Shown here piece after piece: positions 37,701 to 45,868 of a DNA stretch of 64,000 nucleotides. The stretch comes from an uncultured Bacteroidales bacterium. Lineage in GTDB: Bacteria; Bacteroidota; Bacteroidia; Bacteroidales; Bacteroidaceae. Location: NCBI GenBank assembly GCA_902779845.1, contig CACZCZ010000010.1:1-64000 (forward strand). Direction: 5' to 3'. The position numbers were made by a program, and so were the translations under genes. The notes beneath the pieces were generated by a model. The model saw only the letters and a list, made by a program, of their open reading frames with translations, did not search any database and was not told the DNA's origin. The first letter of the stretch is position 1. Each line of letters opens with the position of its first letter.

Positions 37701-37916
37701 CTCACGATGATTATAGGTATGATTCCTCTGGTCATTGAAGGCGGAGCCGGTGCTAACGGTAACCGTGCGCTCGCTTTGGGTGTCATCGGCGGTATGAGTA
37801 TCGGAACCCTCGCCCTACTCTTCGTTGTCCCCGCCTTCTTCATCGTGTTCCAGAAGCTACATGAGCGCTTCCAAGGTAAGCAGGTAGAAGTGGCGAAAGT
37901 GAAGAGTGAAGAGTAA
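34752..37916 (+). CDS. RND multidrug efflux permease (AcrB/HAE1 family)
   Basis: 1054 residues, full length. FINKYVMACAISIVIALVGYI is TM1; the proton-relay Asp pair is in GTVVDDAIVVVEAV (TM4), and GMIPLVI...ANGNRALALGVIGG near the C-terminus is the usual closing motif. Two large periplasmic loops follow TM1 and TM7. HAE1-type pumps expel hydrophobic drugs or bile-like compounds using the proton gradient; substrate not readable. Ends in GAAGAGT/GTGAAGA heptamers (37897-37932) that encode the last residues and continue into the spacer before the channel gene. Confidence 0.93.
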   Translation: MKNNIFINKYVMACAISIVIALVGYISMSTLPVEQYPDIAPPTVNVTTSYTGADENTVMKSVIQPLEEAINGVTDMTYMTSKASSNGDVEINVYFKQGVDPDMAAVNVQNRVTRSQALLPADVNKVGVKVEKRQNNILQIFAVKSADGKYDEDFVSNYVDINVKPRLMRITGVGNVQSMGNTYALRIWLKPDVMAQYGLTPNDIFAAIGGQSFVAAVGSLGEMSDNAYQYSMQYKGTLKSVEEFNDIVLRTSGGGLLHLNDVAEVQIGAMSYNFTSNIQDRPGAMFMVFAAPGANATEVNARIKKAFEETKRTMPAGLEVVTLMTSDDFLFAAIHNVVETLVIAIILVILVVFFFLQNFKATIIPSISIIVSLLGTFAIVKMAGFSLNILTLFALVLAIGTVVDDAIVVVEAVMAKMEGGISDAREATRQAMSEVSVAVVSCTLVFMAVFVPVMFMPGTSGTFFTQFGVTIASSVGLSCVSALTLCPALCAIMMKVSENGSQKKSLTYYTKKAYEVSYNAVYNKYSKAVHKFIKRPVIAWGLLVVAAILLVFFMRSLPSGLVPQEDQGVLLVELQCPEGSTLQQTREMARLVEAKAKNIPELESFAVCCGYGMYSGAGSNYATMILRMKNWDDRPGMNHYIELIRYRFYFDCQDIKNVRVLPFQMPQIPGYGTSNDITLVVEDPSDGNLSEFAKQTQHFLTKLSERPEISSAMSTYSERFPKYQVDVDASQCDRAGVSPADVLNTLGTFCGGAYVGNFNQFGKVYRIMAAASPEYRLDPSALNNIFVQVKDGKMAPISEFVSLKQIVGPSNIEHFNLFQSITCYVSPGNGYTEGDVHKVIAEVFKEEMPNTATYEYSGMSREVEEAAGSNATALIYVICAILIYLILASLYNSWFTPWAVLLSVPFGLMGAFVFAYFGYTQGLPGMDNNIYLQTGVIMLIGLLAKTAILITEFASERRAQGMGISEAAFEACKERLRPILMTVLTMIIGMIPLVIEGGAGANGNRALALGVIGGMSIGTLALLFVVPAFFIVFQKLHERFQGKQVEVAKVKSEE

Positions 37917-37963
37917 AAAGTGAAAAGTGGAAAATAATCATTTCTTTTGAACTTTTGTCAATT

Positions 37964-39325
37964 ATGAAAATCAAGAATATTTTCTTGGCTGTAGCCGTGA
38001 GCTTAGTGCTCACGAGCTGCGGCATCTATAAGAAGTACGAGTCGAAAGCGGAGATTCCCGCAGATGTCATGGGTGTCGAGGCAACCGGTTCTGCTGCCAA
38101 TATGATTAGCTGGCGCCAGTTCTTCACCGACCCGCTGCTGCAGCAGCTCATTGAGCAAGCCCTGGCCAACAACACCAACCTAGCTTCAGCCCGCATCGCC
38201 GTAGAGCAAAGCGAGGCATCGCTGAAGGCTGCCCGTCTGGGCTACCTCCCCTCGTTTAGCCTTGCTCCCCAAGGCGGCCTGTCGAGCTTCGACCTCAGCC
38301 CCGTCAGCAAGACCTACAGTCTGCCGCTGCAGATGAGCTGGGATGTGGAGCTGTTCGGAACCATCACCAATAAGAAACGCGCTGCCAAGGCTGTGCTCCT
38401 GCAGGCCCAATGCAGCGAGGAGGCAGTACGCTCGAACCTCGTCAGTGCCGTGGCACAACACTACAGCATGCTACAGGTTCTGGATCGCAAGCTGGAAATC
38501 CTCATACAAACCGACAGCCTCTGGAACGCCTCTCTGGAAACACAGAAGACACTGTGGGAGAACGGCAAGGCCTATTCCACCGCCGTGAACCAGATGGAGT
38601 CGTCGTGGTTGAATGTGAAAACGCAGATTGTCGATATTCGCCGCAGCATCCGCAATACAGAGAACTCACTCTGCAAGCTGCTGGCCATCACACCGCAGCC
38701 TATCGCCCGCAACAAATGGGGTGCCCATGCCATTAGCTCCCCCATTGCCCTCGGCGGTTTCTCTGCGGAGATGCTCCGCAACCGTCCAGATATCCGTCTG
38801 GCCGACCATATGATGGAGGAAGCCTACTACAACACACAGACGGCGCGTGCCGCCTTCTTCCCCTCCCTCACCCTCTCGGGTACCATAGGTTGGACGAACA
38901 ACGGTGGCGGTGCGATTGTTGACCCCGGCAAGCTGCTGCTCAATATCATGGGCCAGCTCATGCAGCCCATCTTCGCACGTGGTAAGTTGAGAGCAGGTCT
39001 CAAGATTGCCAAGCTGAAAGAAGAGGACTTGCAGAACAAATACGTACAGACAGTCATCAATGCCGGCAACCAGGTCAACGAAGCCATCGCCGACTGTCAG
39101 GCTGCAGCCGAGAAACATGAATACTACCAACGTCAGGTGGCGACGCTCCACGATGCCTACACCGGCACACATGAGCTGATGGACAACGGCAAGGCCAGCT
39201 ATCTTGAAGTGCTCACGGCTCAGGAGACATTGCTTACGGCACAGCTCAGCGAGGCCATGAACATGTACAACGCCTCGCAAGCAGTCATCGCCCTCTACAT
39301 CGCCCTCGGCGGCGGTGCTGAGTGA
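37964..39325 (+). CDS. Outer-membrane efflux channel lipoprotein (TolC/OprM type)
   Basis: About 453 residues from the ATG at 37964, which gives the lipoprotein signal MKIKNIFLAVAVSLVLTSC; a TTG three codons earlier is also in frame. Tandem outer-membrane factor repeats: LASARIAVEQSEASLKAARL GYLPSF and later TARAAFFPSLTLSGTIGW, with long coiled-coil helices and RPDIRLADHMM between. Forms the trimeric exit duct of the RND pump encoded upstream. 47 bp after the permease gene. Confidence 0.9.
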   Translation: MKIKNIFLAVAVSLVLTSCGIYKKYESKAEIPADVMGVEATGSAANMISWRQFFTDPLLQQLIEQALANNTNLASARIAVEQSEASLKAARLGYLPSFSLAPQGGLSSFDLSPVSKTYSLPLQMSWDVELFGTITNKKRAAKAVLLQAQCSEEAVRSNLVSAVAQHYSMLQVLDRKLEILIQTDSLWNASLETQKTLWENGKAYSTAVNQMESSWLNVKTQIVDIRRSIRNTENSLCKLLAITPQPIARNKWGAHAISSPIALGGFSAEMLRNRPDIRLADHMMEEAYYNTQTARAAFFPSLTLSGTIGWTNNGGGAIVDPGKLLLNIMGQLMQPIFARGKLRAGLKIAKLKEEDLQNKYVQTVINAGNQVNEAIADCQAAAEKHEYYQRQVATLHDAYTGTHELMDNGKASYLEVLTAQETLLTAQLSEAMNMYNASQAVIALYIALGGGAE

Positions 39326-39333
39326 GGCTGCCG

Positions 39334-40206
39334 TCAGCGAACAATAAACCAGGGGTTGTGCAGGTCGGGCTTGTTGTAGGTGAGGGGTTTCCCTGTATGG
39401 GCATCCACCATCTCACGGCCTGCGGCCAGTGCGATGGCATGACCCGCTGCGGTGTCCCACTCCATCGTAGGAGCATGACGGGGATAGACATCCGCCTTTC
39501 CCTCAGCAACAAGACATATCTTCAGGCTGCTGCCTGAGGAGATGAGTTTCAGGTCGGGATGTTGACGTCGCAACTCCTCGATGAAATCGGCCGTTTCCGG
39601 CGAGAGATGGCTGCGAGAGGCAACGATAGTGAAGGGAAGACCCTCTCCCCGCTCCCCCGTGAGGGGGAGGGTCTCGCTACTCTCGAGGGCTGTGTGTAGA
39701 GAGGATGTGTCATCTATAGGGGTACTGGCGTCTATGGATGTTCGCCATGCACCAACTTTGTCATTTTCCGATAGTGGGCGTGTCTGGCCGAAATACAATG
39801 CACCGCCCCCATCCCTTCCCTTATGGGAGGGGATGGGGGTGGGTCTGTAGATAACACCCATCACAGGCGTTCCGTTCTCCACGAGGGCGATGTTAACGGT
39901 GAACTCACCATTGCGCTTGATGAATTCCTTGGTACCATCCAGGGGGTCAACAATCCAAAGCCGCGACCAATGACGGCGCTCCTCATAAGGCAGATGGGCA
40001 CCTTCCTCACTGAGCACGGGAATCCCTGTGGGCTCTAAGAACGTCATGATACGCTGGTGGGCAGCTTTATCGGCACGTGTCAGGGGTGAGTTATCCGCTT
40101 TGAGCTCGATGCCGAAGTCGGCAGCAGGGTCGTTGTAGATAGAAAGAATATCGCGCCCCGCTGCGAGCGAGGCGCGAATGGCGATATCCAATAATGTTTG
40201 CATCAT
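39334..40206 (-). CDS. cysQ: 3'(2'),5'-bisphosphate nucleotidase CysQ with two palindromic inserts
   Basis: 290 residues against about 250-270 usually. Lithium-sensitive phosphatase motifs are present: SEEGAHLPYEER, the metal site WIVDPLDGTKEFI, and WDTAAGHAIALAAG at the C-terminus. Removes 3'-phosphate from PAP/PAPS. Two stretches do not belong to the family: RPTPIPSHKGRDGGG (39801-39845) and ETLPLTGERGEGLPF (39639-39675). Each is encoded by a GC-rich palindrome, in frame, on either side of a variable loop. Whether the enzyme stays active is unknown; the catalytic parts are intact. Convergent with the efflux operon, 8 bp apart. Confidence 0.88.
   Translation of the reverse strand: MMQTLLDIAIRASLAAGRDILSIYNDPAADFGIELKADNSPLTRADKAAHQRIMTFLEPTGIPVLSEEGAHLPYEERRHWSRLWIVDPLDGTKEFIKRNGEFTVNIALVENGTPVMGVIYRPTPIPSHKGRDGGGALYFGQTRPLSENDKVGAWRTSIDASTPIDDTSSLHTALESSETLPLTGERGEGLPFTIVASRSHLSPETADFIEELRRQHPDLKLISSGSSLKICLVAEGKADVYPRHAPTMEWDTAAGHAIALAAGREMVDAHTGKPLTYNKPDLHNPWFIVR
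39639..39673. repeat. GC-rich palindrome in cysQ (1)
   Basis: Outer arms GACCCTC (39639-39645) and GAGGGTC (39667-39673), inner arms CTCCCCC and GGGGGAG around GTGA. In frame, coding LPLTGERGEG-like residues. Confidence 0.85.
39806..39839. repeat. GC-rich palindrome in cysQ (2)
   Basis: Arms CCCCCATCCCTTCCC (39806-39820) and GGGAGGGGATGGGGG (39825-39839), one mismatch, loop TTAT. In frame, coding PIPSHKGRDGGG. Confidence 0.88.
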
Positions 40207-40253
40207 GGGGGGGAGAGGGAGATTGCCCGAGGGAGAACCCTCGGGAACAGTAA

Positions 40254-42179
40254 CTAGTTGTCTGCGGGAGCGGCTTCGTCGGCTGCGGGGGCCTCGGGAG
40301 CGGCAGCGGGAGCTTCAGGAGCGGGGGCGGCTTTGGGGGCACGCATCTCGGCTTCAACGGCCTTGATCTTCTGACTCAGGAGTTCCACTTCCTCGCGAAG
40401 TTTCTCCACCTTGTGGTTCATCTCAGCTACAAGGCTGTTACCACTCTTGCTTGTGGCGTTGAGGAAGTTGAGGTTGTTTTCATACGTCTGCACCTCAGCC
40501 TTGCGAGCCTCAAAGATGCGCAGGAGGCGTTCGCGCTCCCGGCTGAGTGTACTCTCACCCTTGGCGACAGCCTGACGCACGCTCTTCTGGAACCCCTCGA
40601 GGCGACGGCGTGTCTGGCTGGCTCCGAACTGCTTGTAGAGCTCATCGGCCACGGCACGATACTCCTTATAAAGGCGGTCTTTGTCGCGGAAAGGAACATG
40701 ACCTATCTCGTTCCACTGCGCCTGGAGTTCCTTGACTTTCTCGATGGTAGCCTGGGTTGCATCAGCAGCCAGCTCCCTGAGTTGCTCAATGATGCCTTGT
40801 TTGGCTTCCATATTAGCAGTCTCCTCAGCACGTTGGTCGGCACCAGCGGCTGTCTTAGCCTCGAAGAAATGATCACAGGCCTCGGTGAAACGCTTCCACA
40901 GCTGCTCGCTGTATTTGCGTGGAATAGGTCCTACTTCCTTCCATTTTTTCTGGAGATCGATGAGCTTGTTGGTGGTCTTGCGCCATTCAGTGCTATCCTT
41001 CAAAGCCTCAGCCTCTTCCACGAGAGCACGTTTAGCTTCGAGGTTCCCATTCTGCTCGTCCTTAATGGTACGATAGTACTCTGCCTTGGCAGAGAAGAAA
41101 GCATCGCAAGCATTGCGGAAGCGATCGAAGATGGTGCTGTTCTGCTTGTGGCCGGCGTAGCCTATGGTCTTCCACTCAGCCTGAAGTTCGATGACTTCCT
41201 TGGTCTTCTCCTCCCATGCCGCGAAGGTAGTAATCTCTGCGGTCTGGATGCTCTCCACCTTCTCACAGAGGGCCGTCTTGGCCTGCAGGTTCTCATCCTC
41301 CCGGGCCTTGATGGCTTCGAAGTGTTCCTGATGGCGCTTGTTGATGACGGTGCTGGCAGCCTTGAAACGGTTCCAGACATCCTCACGCAGTTCCTTGGCC
41401 ACAGGGCCTATTTCCTTATACTCAGCGTGCAGTGCCTGCAGCTTGTTAAAGGCTGCGATGATATCCTCCTCATCCACCAGCTTCTCGGCCAATTCGATGA
41501 GGCGCTCCTTGGCGCTGAGATTTTTCTTGAAATCATATTCACGGGCTTCGCTATTGAGCTTCAGCAGATCGTAGAACTGCTCGACATAAAGCTGGTAGTT
41601 CTTCCAGACCTCCGTAGCACGCTCTGCGGGTACGGCCCCCGTTTCCTTCCATGCGGTCTGTAGTTGTTTGAACTCATCGAAGTGTGCATTGGCCTCTTCG
41701 GGAGAGGTTGCCAGTTCCTTGATGCGCTCGATGATAGCCAGCTTACGGTCGAGGTTCTCGGCTTTCTGCTTCTCGGCCTCTTCAGCCATCTGTGCACGAC
41801 GCTGGCGTATGGATGCCATGATGGCCTTGAAGTTCTCTTCAGCGCCATCGACCTCAGCACGCCAGTCCTCGGGTGCTCCGCCCTGCTCTATGAAGGCGTT
41901 GCGCGCCGCTATCTGAGCGGCCTTGTGCAGTTTATAGAATGCTTGTTTGAGCAAATCCAGTTCACTCCTGTCGCCGCCGTTGTCCTCGGCTTGGATCTCG
42001 CGGAGACGTTCGACCACCTGTTCCTTGGTTTCATAGGTGGGTCGGGCTTCCTCGGAGGGCTCTGTTGCCTGTTGTTCTACAGCCTGCGTCTCGTCCTGTT
42101 CTGTGACGGGCGCCTGCGTTGCTTGTACTTCTGCAGCTTCCACTTCGGGGGTCGGCTGCAGTTCGTTGGTTTCAGTCAT
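40254..42179 (-). CDS. DUF349 repeat protein
   Basis: 641 residues. At least five ~70-residue DUF349 units, recognised by W(K/N)E(V/I)GPIPRKYSEQLWKRF-like segments (for example QAQWNEIGHVPFRDKDRLYK). Both ends are low-complexity: Glu/Gln/Thr-rich at the N-terminus (TQAPVTEQDETQAVE) and Ala/Pro-rich at the C-terminus. Almost entirely helical and highly charged, so cytosolic. Function unknown; DUF349 is widespread in Bacteroidetes. Stands between cysQ and corA without tight coupling. Confidence 0.85.
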   Translation of the reverse strand: MTETNELQPTPEVEAAEVQATQAPVTEQDETQAVEQQATEPSEEARPTYETKEQVVERLREIQAEDNGGDRSELDLLKQAFYKLHKAAQIAARNAFIEQGGAPEDWRAEVDGAEENFKAIMASIRQRRAQMAEEAEKQKAENLDRKLAIIERIKELATSPEEANAHFDEFKQLQTAWKETGAVPAERATEVWKNYQLYVEQFYDLLKLNSEAREYDFKKNLSAKERLIELAEKLVDEEDIIAAFNKLQALHAEYKEIGPVAKELREDVWNRFKAASTVINKRHQEHFEAIKAREDENLQAKTALCEKVESIQTAEITTFAAWEEKTKEVIELQAEWKTIGYAGHKQNSTIFDRFRNACDAFFSAKAEYYRTIKDEQNGNLEAKRALVEEAEALKDSTEWRKTTNKLIDLQKKWKEVGPIPRKYSEQLWKRFTEACDHFFEAKTAAGADQRAEETANMEAKQGIIEQLRELAADATQATIEKVKELQAQWNEIGHVPFRDKDRLYKEYRAVADELYKQFGASQTRRRLEGFQKSVRQAVAKGESTLSRERERLLRIFEARKAEVQTYENNLNFLNATSKSGNSLVAEMNHKVEKLREEVELLSQKIKAVEAEMRAPKAAPAPEAPAAAPEAPAADEAAPADN

Positions 42180-42282
42180 TGTGCTTACGATTTAGTAGCT
42201 AAAGAGGTTATTAATGCCGAAAAGGCTTGCAAAGAAAGTGAAAAATATCGGTATGGCCTAATAAAATAGCGAAAAAATGAGT

Positions 42283-43209
42283 TTACAGCCATGCTTTCCG
42301 CTTGGCATACCACCAGAAGAGGGCGGTAAGCGCGATGGAAAGGATGATGGCGAGGATGAATCCTACGGGGCTGGCCTCCATGCCGTTGCGCAAGTTCATA
42401 CCGAAGAGGCTGGCCACCAAGGTAGGCACCATGAGGAACATGGAGATGATGGTCAGCGTCTTCATCACCGTGGACATATTGTTGTTGATGATGTTAGCAT
42501 AGGTGTCCATGGTGGATTCCAAGATGTTGGAGTAGATCCCCGTGGTCTCGCGAGCCTGGTTCATCTCGATGCTGACGTCCTCGATGAGGTCGGCATCCAG
42601 TTCATCAACAGGCAGCTTGAACTTCAGTTTCGACAGCAAGGTCTCATTGCCACGGATGGAAGTGGCGAAGTATGTCAGTGAGTCCTGCAGACGCGAGAGT
42701 GCGATGAGGTCGGCATTATCCACCTTACGGTCGAGGTGCAGCTTGGCACCCTCGATGCGGGCGTTGATCTGCTTCAGCCGCTTCAGGAACCATACGGCAG
42801 TGGAGAGGAAGAGGCGGAATACCATGTCCACGGAGTCCGTGAAACCCACGCCACGCTTCTGCTGATAGGTGACGAAGTCTATCATCAGGTTTGTCTCGAA
42901 GTAGCACACCGTGATGCACACCTCGCCCTTGAGGATGATACCCAGGGGAATGGTGGTGAAGGGGGTTCGTGACTTCACCTCTTTGACAAAAGGAATACGC
43001 AGAATGATGAGGATCCAGCCGTCATCATAGTCGTAACGGGCGCGCTCTTCCGTATCGGCGATGTCGTCGAGGAAGTAATCAGGAATCCCGAGTTGTTGCT
43101 GTAAGAACTGTGCGTCGTCAGCAGTGGGACAGGTTACCTGTACCCAGCAGTTAGGCTGCCATTGGTCCAGCGTGTGCAGACCATGATTTGTGTTCCAGTA
43201 GGTTCGCAT
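42283..43209 (-). CDS. corA: CorA-type magnesium transporter
   Basis: 308 residues. Cytosolic N-terminal alpha/beta domain, a long stalk helix, then two C-terminal membrane helices with the selectivity motif GMN in ASLFGMNLRNGME and WWYAKRKAWL at the end. Forms a pentameric Mg2+ (Co2+) channel in the inner membrane. A -7 box on the minus strand at 43352-43359 (TACTTTTG) lies 143 bp upstream of the start. Confidence 0.9.
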   Translation of the reverse strand: MRTYWNTNHGLHTLDQWQPNCWVQVTCPTADDAQFLQQQLGIPDYFLDDIADTEERARYDYDDGWILIILRIPFVKEVKSRTPFTTIPLGIILKGEVCITVCYFETNLMIDFVTYQQKRGVGFTDSVDMVFRLFLSTAVWFLKRLKQINARIEGAKLHLDRKVDNADLIALSRLQDSLTYFATSIRGNETLLSKLKFKLPVDELDADLIEDVSIEMNQARETTGIYSNILESTMDTYANIINNNMSTVMKTLTIISMFLMVPTLVASLFGMNLRNGMEASPVGFILAIILSIALTALFWWYAKRKAWL

Positions 43210-43225
43210 GGGCGTAAATGTTTTT

Positions 43226-43250
43226 CGTTTAACGTTTGGCGTTTAACGTT
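43226..43250. repeat. GTTTAAC/GTTTGGC heptamers before corA
   Basis: GTTTAAC GTTTGGC GTTTAAC GTT, period 7, about 20 bp upstream of the corA start. The rest of 43210-43475 holds the corA promoter and a hairpin, no gene. Confidence 0.8.
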
Positions 43251-43351
43251 GAGGGCACCAAGAAGCCCGCCATGCGAACCTCGGTCCTCAATTCATGTTG
43301 TTACGTTGGTGATAATCGTCCATTTGTGATGTAAAGGATGGTTAAGCGCGG

Positions 43352-43359
43352 CAAAAGTA
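43352..43359 (-). promoter_or_regulatory. -7 element of the corA promoter
   Basis: TACTTTTG on the minus strand, consensus TAnnTTTG. It lies within one arm of the hairpin described at 43353-43400. Confidence 0.5.
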
Positions 43360-43400
43360 GTGTTTTTTTGTCGAACTGCCTGCAAAAAAGCACTACTTTT
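43353..43400 (-). terminator. Hairpin after the PorE-like gene, overlapping the corA promoter
   Basis: Arms AAAAGTAGTG (43353-43362) and CACTACTTTT (43391-43400), followed by T-runs on both strands. It could terminate transcripts from the PorE-like gene; it also covers the corA -7 box. Confidence 0.5.
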
Positions 43401-43475
43401 TTTTCTATACCGTAAATTTTGCGAATAAAACGGAAGAATCAAGTCTCCTCGAAGCAGAAAAAACCTTTGTTAATG

Positions 43476-45776
43476 TCAGTCTTCCTTGGTAGCTTCCTTG
43501 GGGGCCGCTTTGGAAGGCACGCTATCGAAGAGGCCATAAGTGGTGCGGAGCACGCGGAATTCAGTGCGACGGTTAAGGGCATTACATGCCTCCTGTTGCT
43601 CTTCGGGGAGTTTAAGGATGAAGGCCTCGGTGAGGGTGTCGCCTTCATGCAGGAAGGGGTACTGTTCTGCGATGCGTCGCTTGACAATCTTCGGACGGCT
43701 CTCGCCATAGCCCTTGGGTGTGAGGCGGTCGGCAGCAATACCGTGGGCGATGAGGTAGTTGACAACGCTCTCGGAACGTCGCTGTGAGAGACGCTCGTTG
43801 TACTGGTCGTTGCCACGGTAGTCGCAGTGAGCACTGAGTTCGATGGTCACGTTGGCGTTCTCGTTGAGGAGCGCTACAAGGCTGTCGAGAGCAGCAGTGC
43901 TGTTCTCGGTAAGTGCTGCACTATCGAACTCATAGAAGACATTGCGCACCAGCACAGGCGCACCAATGGGAGCAAGGGGGAACTGCAGGACATACTCATG
44001 GCTGATGCTGGAGGTATCGACAGAGAGCTGTTCCACATGGTTGAGGTAGCCCTTGCACGTACCGAGGAGTACATAGTCTACACGTGGCTGTACGACAGCC
44101 GTGAAGGAGCCGTCGCCACGCACGCTGAGTTTCTGATTCGTTCCATCATTGCCAATCATATAAACGAGACCTGCCGGCAGCTCATAGCCATCTTTCTCAT
44201 ACACCCAGCCCTTGATGGTTTGTAACACCTCGGGGCACTCGAAACTCATGAGGTGATCCCAGCCACGGGCATCGCCACGGTTGGTGCTGAAGAAACCACG
44301 GTTATGCACGCCCTCGAAGGTCATGCCGAAATCATCACCCGGCGAATTCATCGGGTAGCCCAGGTTCTTCACGCTCCACTCCTGTGTGGTCGTGTCCTGC
44401 TTTGCAATAAAGATGTCAAGGCCTCCCATGCCCGGATGGCCGTCGCTGGAATAGTAGAGGTCACCATTGAAGCGGAAGGTGGGGAACATCTCATCGCCGG
44501 GGGTGTTGATGGGCGCTCCCAGGTTCTCTACGCCACCGATGATATTCGAGCCGCTGATACCGATGCGCCAGATATCCTTACCGCCATGACCGCCAGGCAT
44601 ATCACTCACGAAATACAGCCATTCGCCATCTGGCGATACAGCGGGGTGGGCGAAGCAGGAGAGCGTATCCTTGCTAATCTTCAGCAATTGCGGTTTGGAC
44701 CATGAGGCATCGCTGCGGTTAGAGGTATATATCTGAGCATAGCGGGGATATTCGGGGTCTGCGGCACAGTAGGTGAGAAACATGGTTTTGCCATCGGGCG
44801 AGAAGCAGCAAGCGCCTTCGTCGAGGGCTGTGTTGAAGTCGCCCTCCACCTTCTCCGGCGAGCCCCACTTGCCTTTGTCATCCTTGCGAGACACAAAGAT
44901 GTCAGCGTACTTGGTACCCGTAATTCCCGAGAGGTCATCACCAGTGGCCTGCGGACGTGTGGAAGACCAGTAGATCTGATCCCAGTCATCGCCGAAGAGA
45001 GCCGGAGAGAAGTCTGCACGACGCGAGTTCAGCAACGGTTCTTTCTTCACGGTGTGAAAGGTGGGTTTCAGCTTCATCGCTGCCGCCTGCCGCGAACCCA
45101 CGAGACCATTCATGGCAAGGGTGTCATTCTGCGGTGTGCAAATGGAGGGATAAAAAGCATAAAAGGTCTTACAGTCCTCCATGTAGCGCTCGTAGTTCTG
45201 AATGGCACCCTTGTAGTCGCCGTTCTTTTGTTGAAGACGTGCCAGACGGAGCGTAGATGAGAGGATGATGGCTTGTGCAAGGCTGTCCTCGGGGGAGACA
45301 TCCTCGGTTGATGCCGAGGTCATAGCCTCTGTTGTGGGTTCAGGGAGGGCGTTGCCTTTACGGTTGCGTTTGCTATTGGCCCGGGATGGCTGAGAGTCAG
45401 CGTTCTTCTTGGAGCTCTTCTTGGTTGTTTTCTTGGAGGCTGCCAAGGCGAGGTCTGCCGCTTTCTTGCGGTCGGCCATTGCCTTTTCCATGTAGCGGAT
45501 ACCATTCTGATAGGCTCCGATGGCTTTTGCCGTGTAGTTGATACGCTGATAGCAATCCGCCATCTTGACGGCACGTTCGCCACGTTTGTCACGCAGTTTG
45601 GTGGGTGTCTTGCTGTATGCTGCCTTGTACTCTGCGGCAGCATCATAGTATTCGCCGAGAGCGTAGTACTGGTCACCCTTCTTCACACTGCTTTCCGCAT
45701 TGCAGGAAGAGAAGAAAATGGAAAGATTGAGAAATGGAAAGATTGAAAGACACCACACAAGACAGCGCAGCGCCAT
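43476..45776 (-). CDS. PorE-like lipoprotein: TPR, PD40 propeller, regulatory domain, OmpA C-terminus
   Basis: About 766 residues from the ATG at 45776, chosen because it gives a lipoprotein signal ending LSIFFSSC; the frame is open from 45818. TPR-like DQYYALGEYYDAAAEYKAAY comes first, then a Lys/Ser-rich linker (KKTTKKSSKKN), a PD40/WD40-like propeller (FSPDGKTMFLTYC, AVSPDGEWLYFVSDM, DLYYSSDGHPGMGGLDIF), a carboxypeptidase-regulatory-like domain, and an OmpA peptidoglycan-binding domain (FYEFDSAALTENS, YNERLSQRRSESVVNYL). This is the domain order of PorE in the type IX secretion system. Part of the signal peptide (LSIFPFLNLSIF) is encoded by a repeated TCAATCTTTCCATTT unit. Confidence 0.85.
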   Translation of the reverse strand: MALRCLVWCLSIFPFLNLSIFFSSCNAESSVKKGDQYYALGEYYDAAAEYKAAYSKTPTKLRDKRGERAVKMADCYQRINYTAKAIGAYQNGIRYMEKAMADRKKAADLALAASKKTTKKSSKKNADSQPSRANSKRNRKGNALPEPTTEAMTSASTEDVSPEDSLAQAIILSSTLRLARLQQKNGDYKGAIQNYERYMEDCKTFYAFYPSICTPQNDTLAMNGLVGSRQAAAMKLKPTFHTVKKEPLLNSRRADFSPALFGDDWDQIYWSSTRPQATGDDLSGITGTKYADIFVSRKDDKGKWGSPEKVEGDFNTALDEGACCFSPDGKTMFLTYCAADPEYPRYAQIYTSNRSDASWSKPQLLKISKDTLSCFAHPAVSPDGEWLYFVSDMPGGHGGKDIWRIGISGSNIIGGVENLGAPINTPGDEMFPTFRFNGDLYYSSDGHPGMGGLDIFIAKQDTTTQEWSVKNLGYPMNSPGDDFGMTFEGVHNRGFFSTNRGDARGWDHLMSFECPEVLQTIKGWVYEKDGYELPAGLVYMIGNDGTNQKLSVRGDGSFTAVVQPRVDYVLLGTCKGYLNHVEQLSVDTSSISHEYVLQFPLAPIGAPVLVRNVFYEFDSAALTENSTAALDSLVALLNENANVTIELSAHCDYRGNDQYNERLSQRRSESVVNYLIAHGIAADRLTPKGYGESRPKIVKRRIAEQYPFLHEGDTLTEAFILKLPEEQQEACNALNRRTEFRVLRTTYGLFDSVPSKAAPKEATKED

Positions 45777-45868
45777 CTTGTACGAAGAGTTTTTTTTATG
45801 CCATAAACAATCTTTCAATAGTTTACTGTTTCAACCTTTCAATATACATAACGCACGTACCTATTTAT

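Noticed and set aside
40413..41663. 416-residue open frame antisense to the DUF349 gene
   Set aside because: Shadow frame caused by Lys/Glu-rich codons on the other strand (Leu/Phe/Ser-rich complement).
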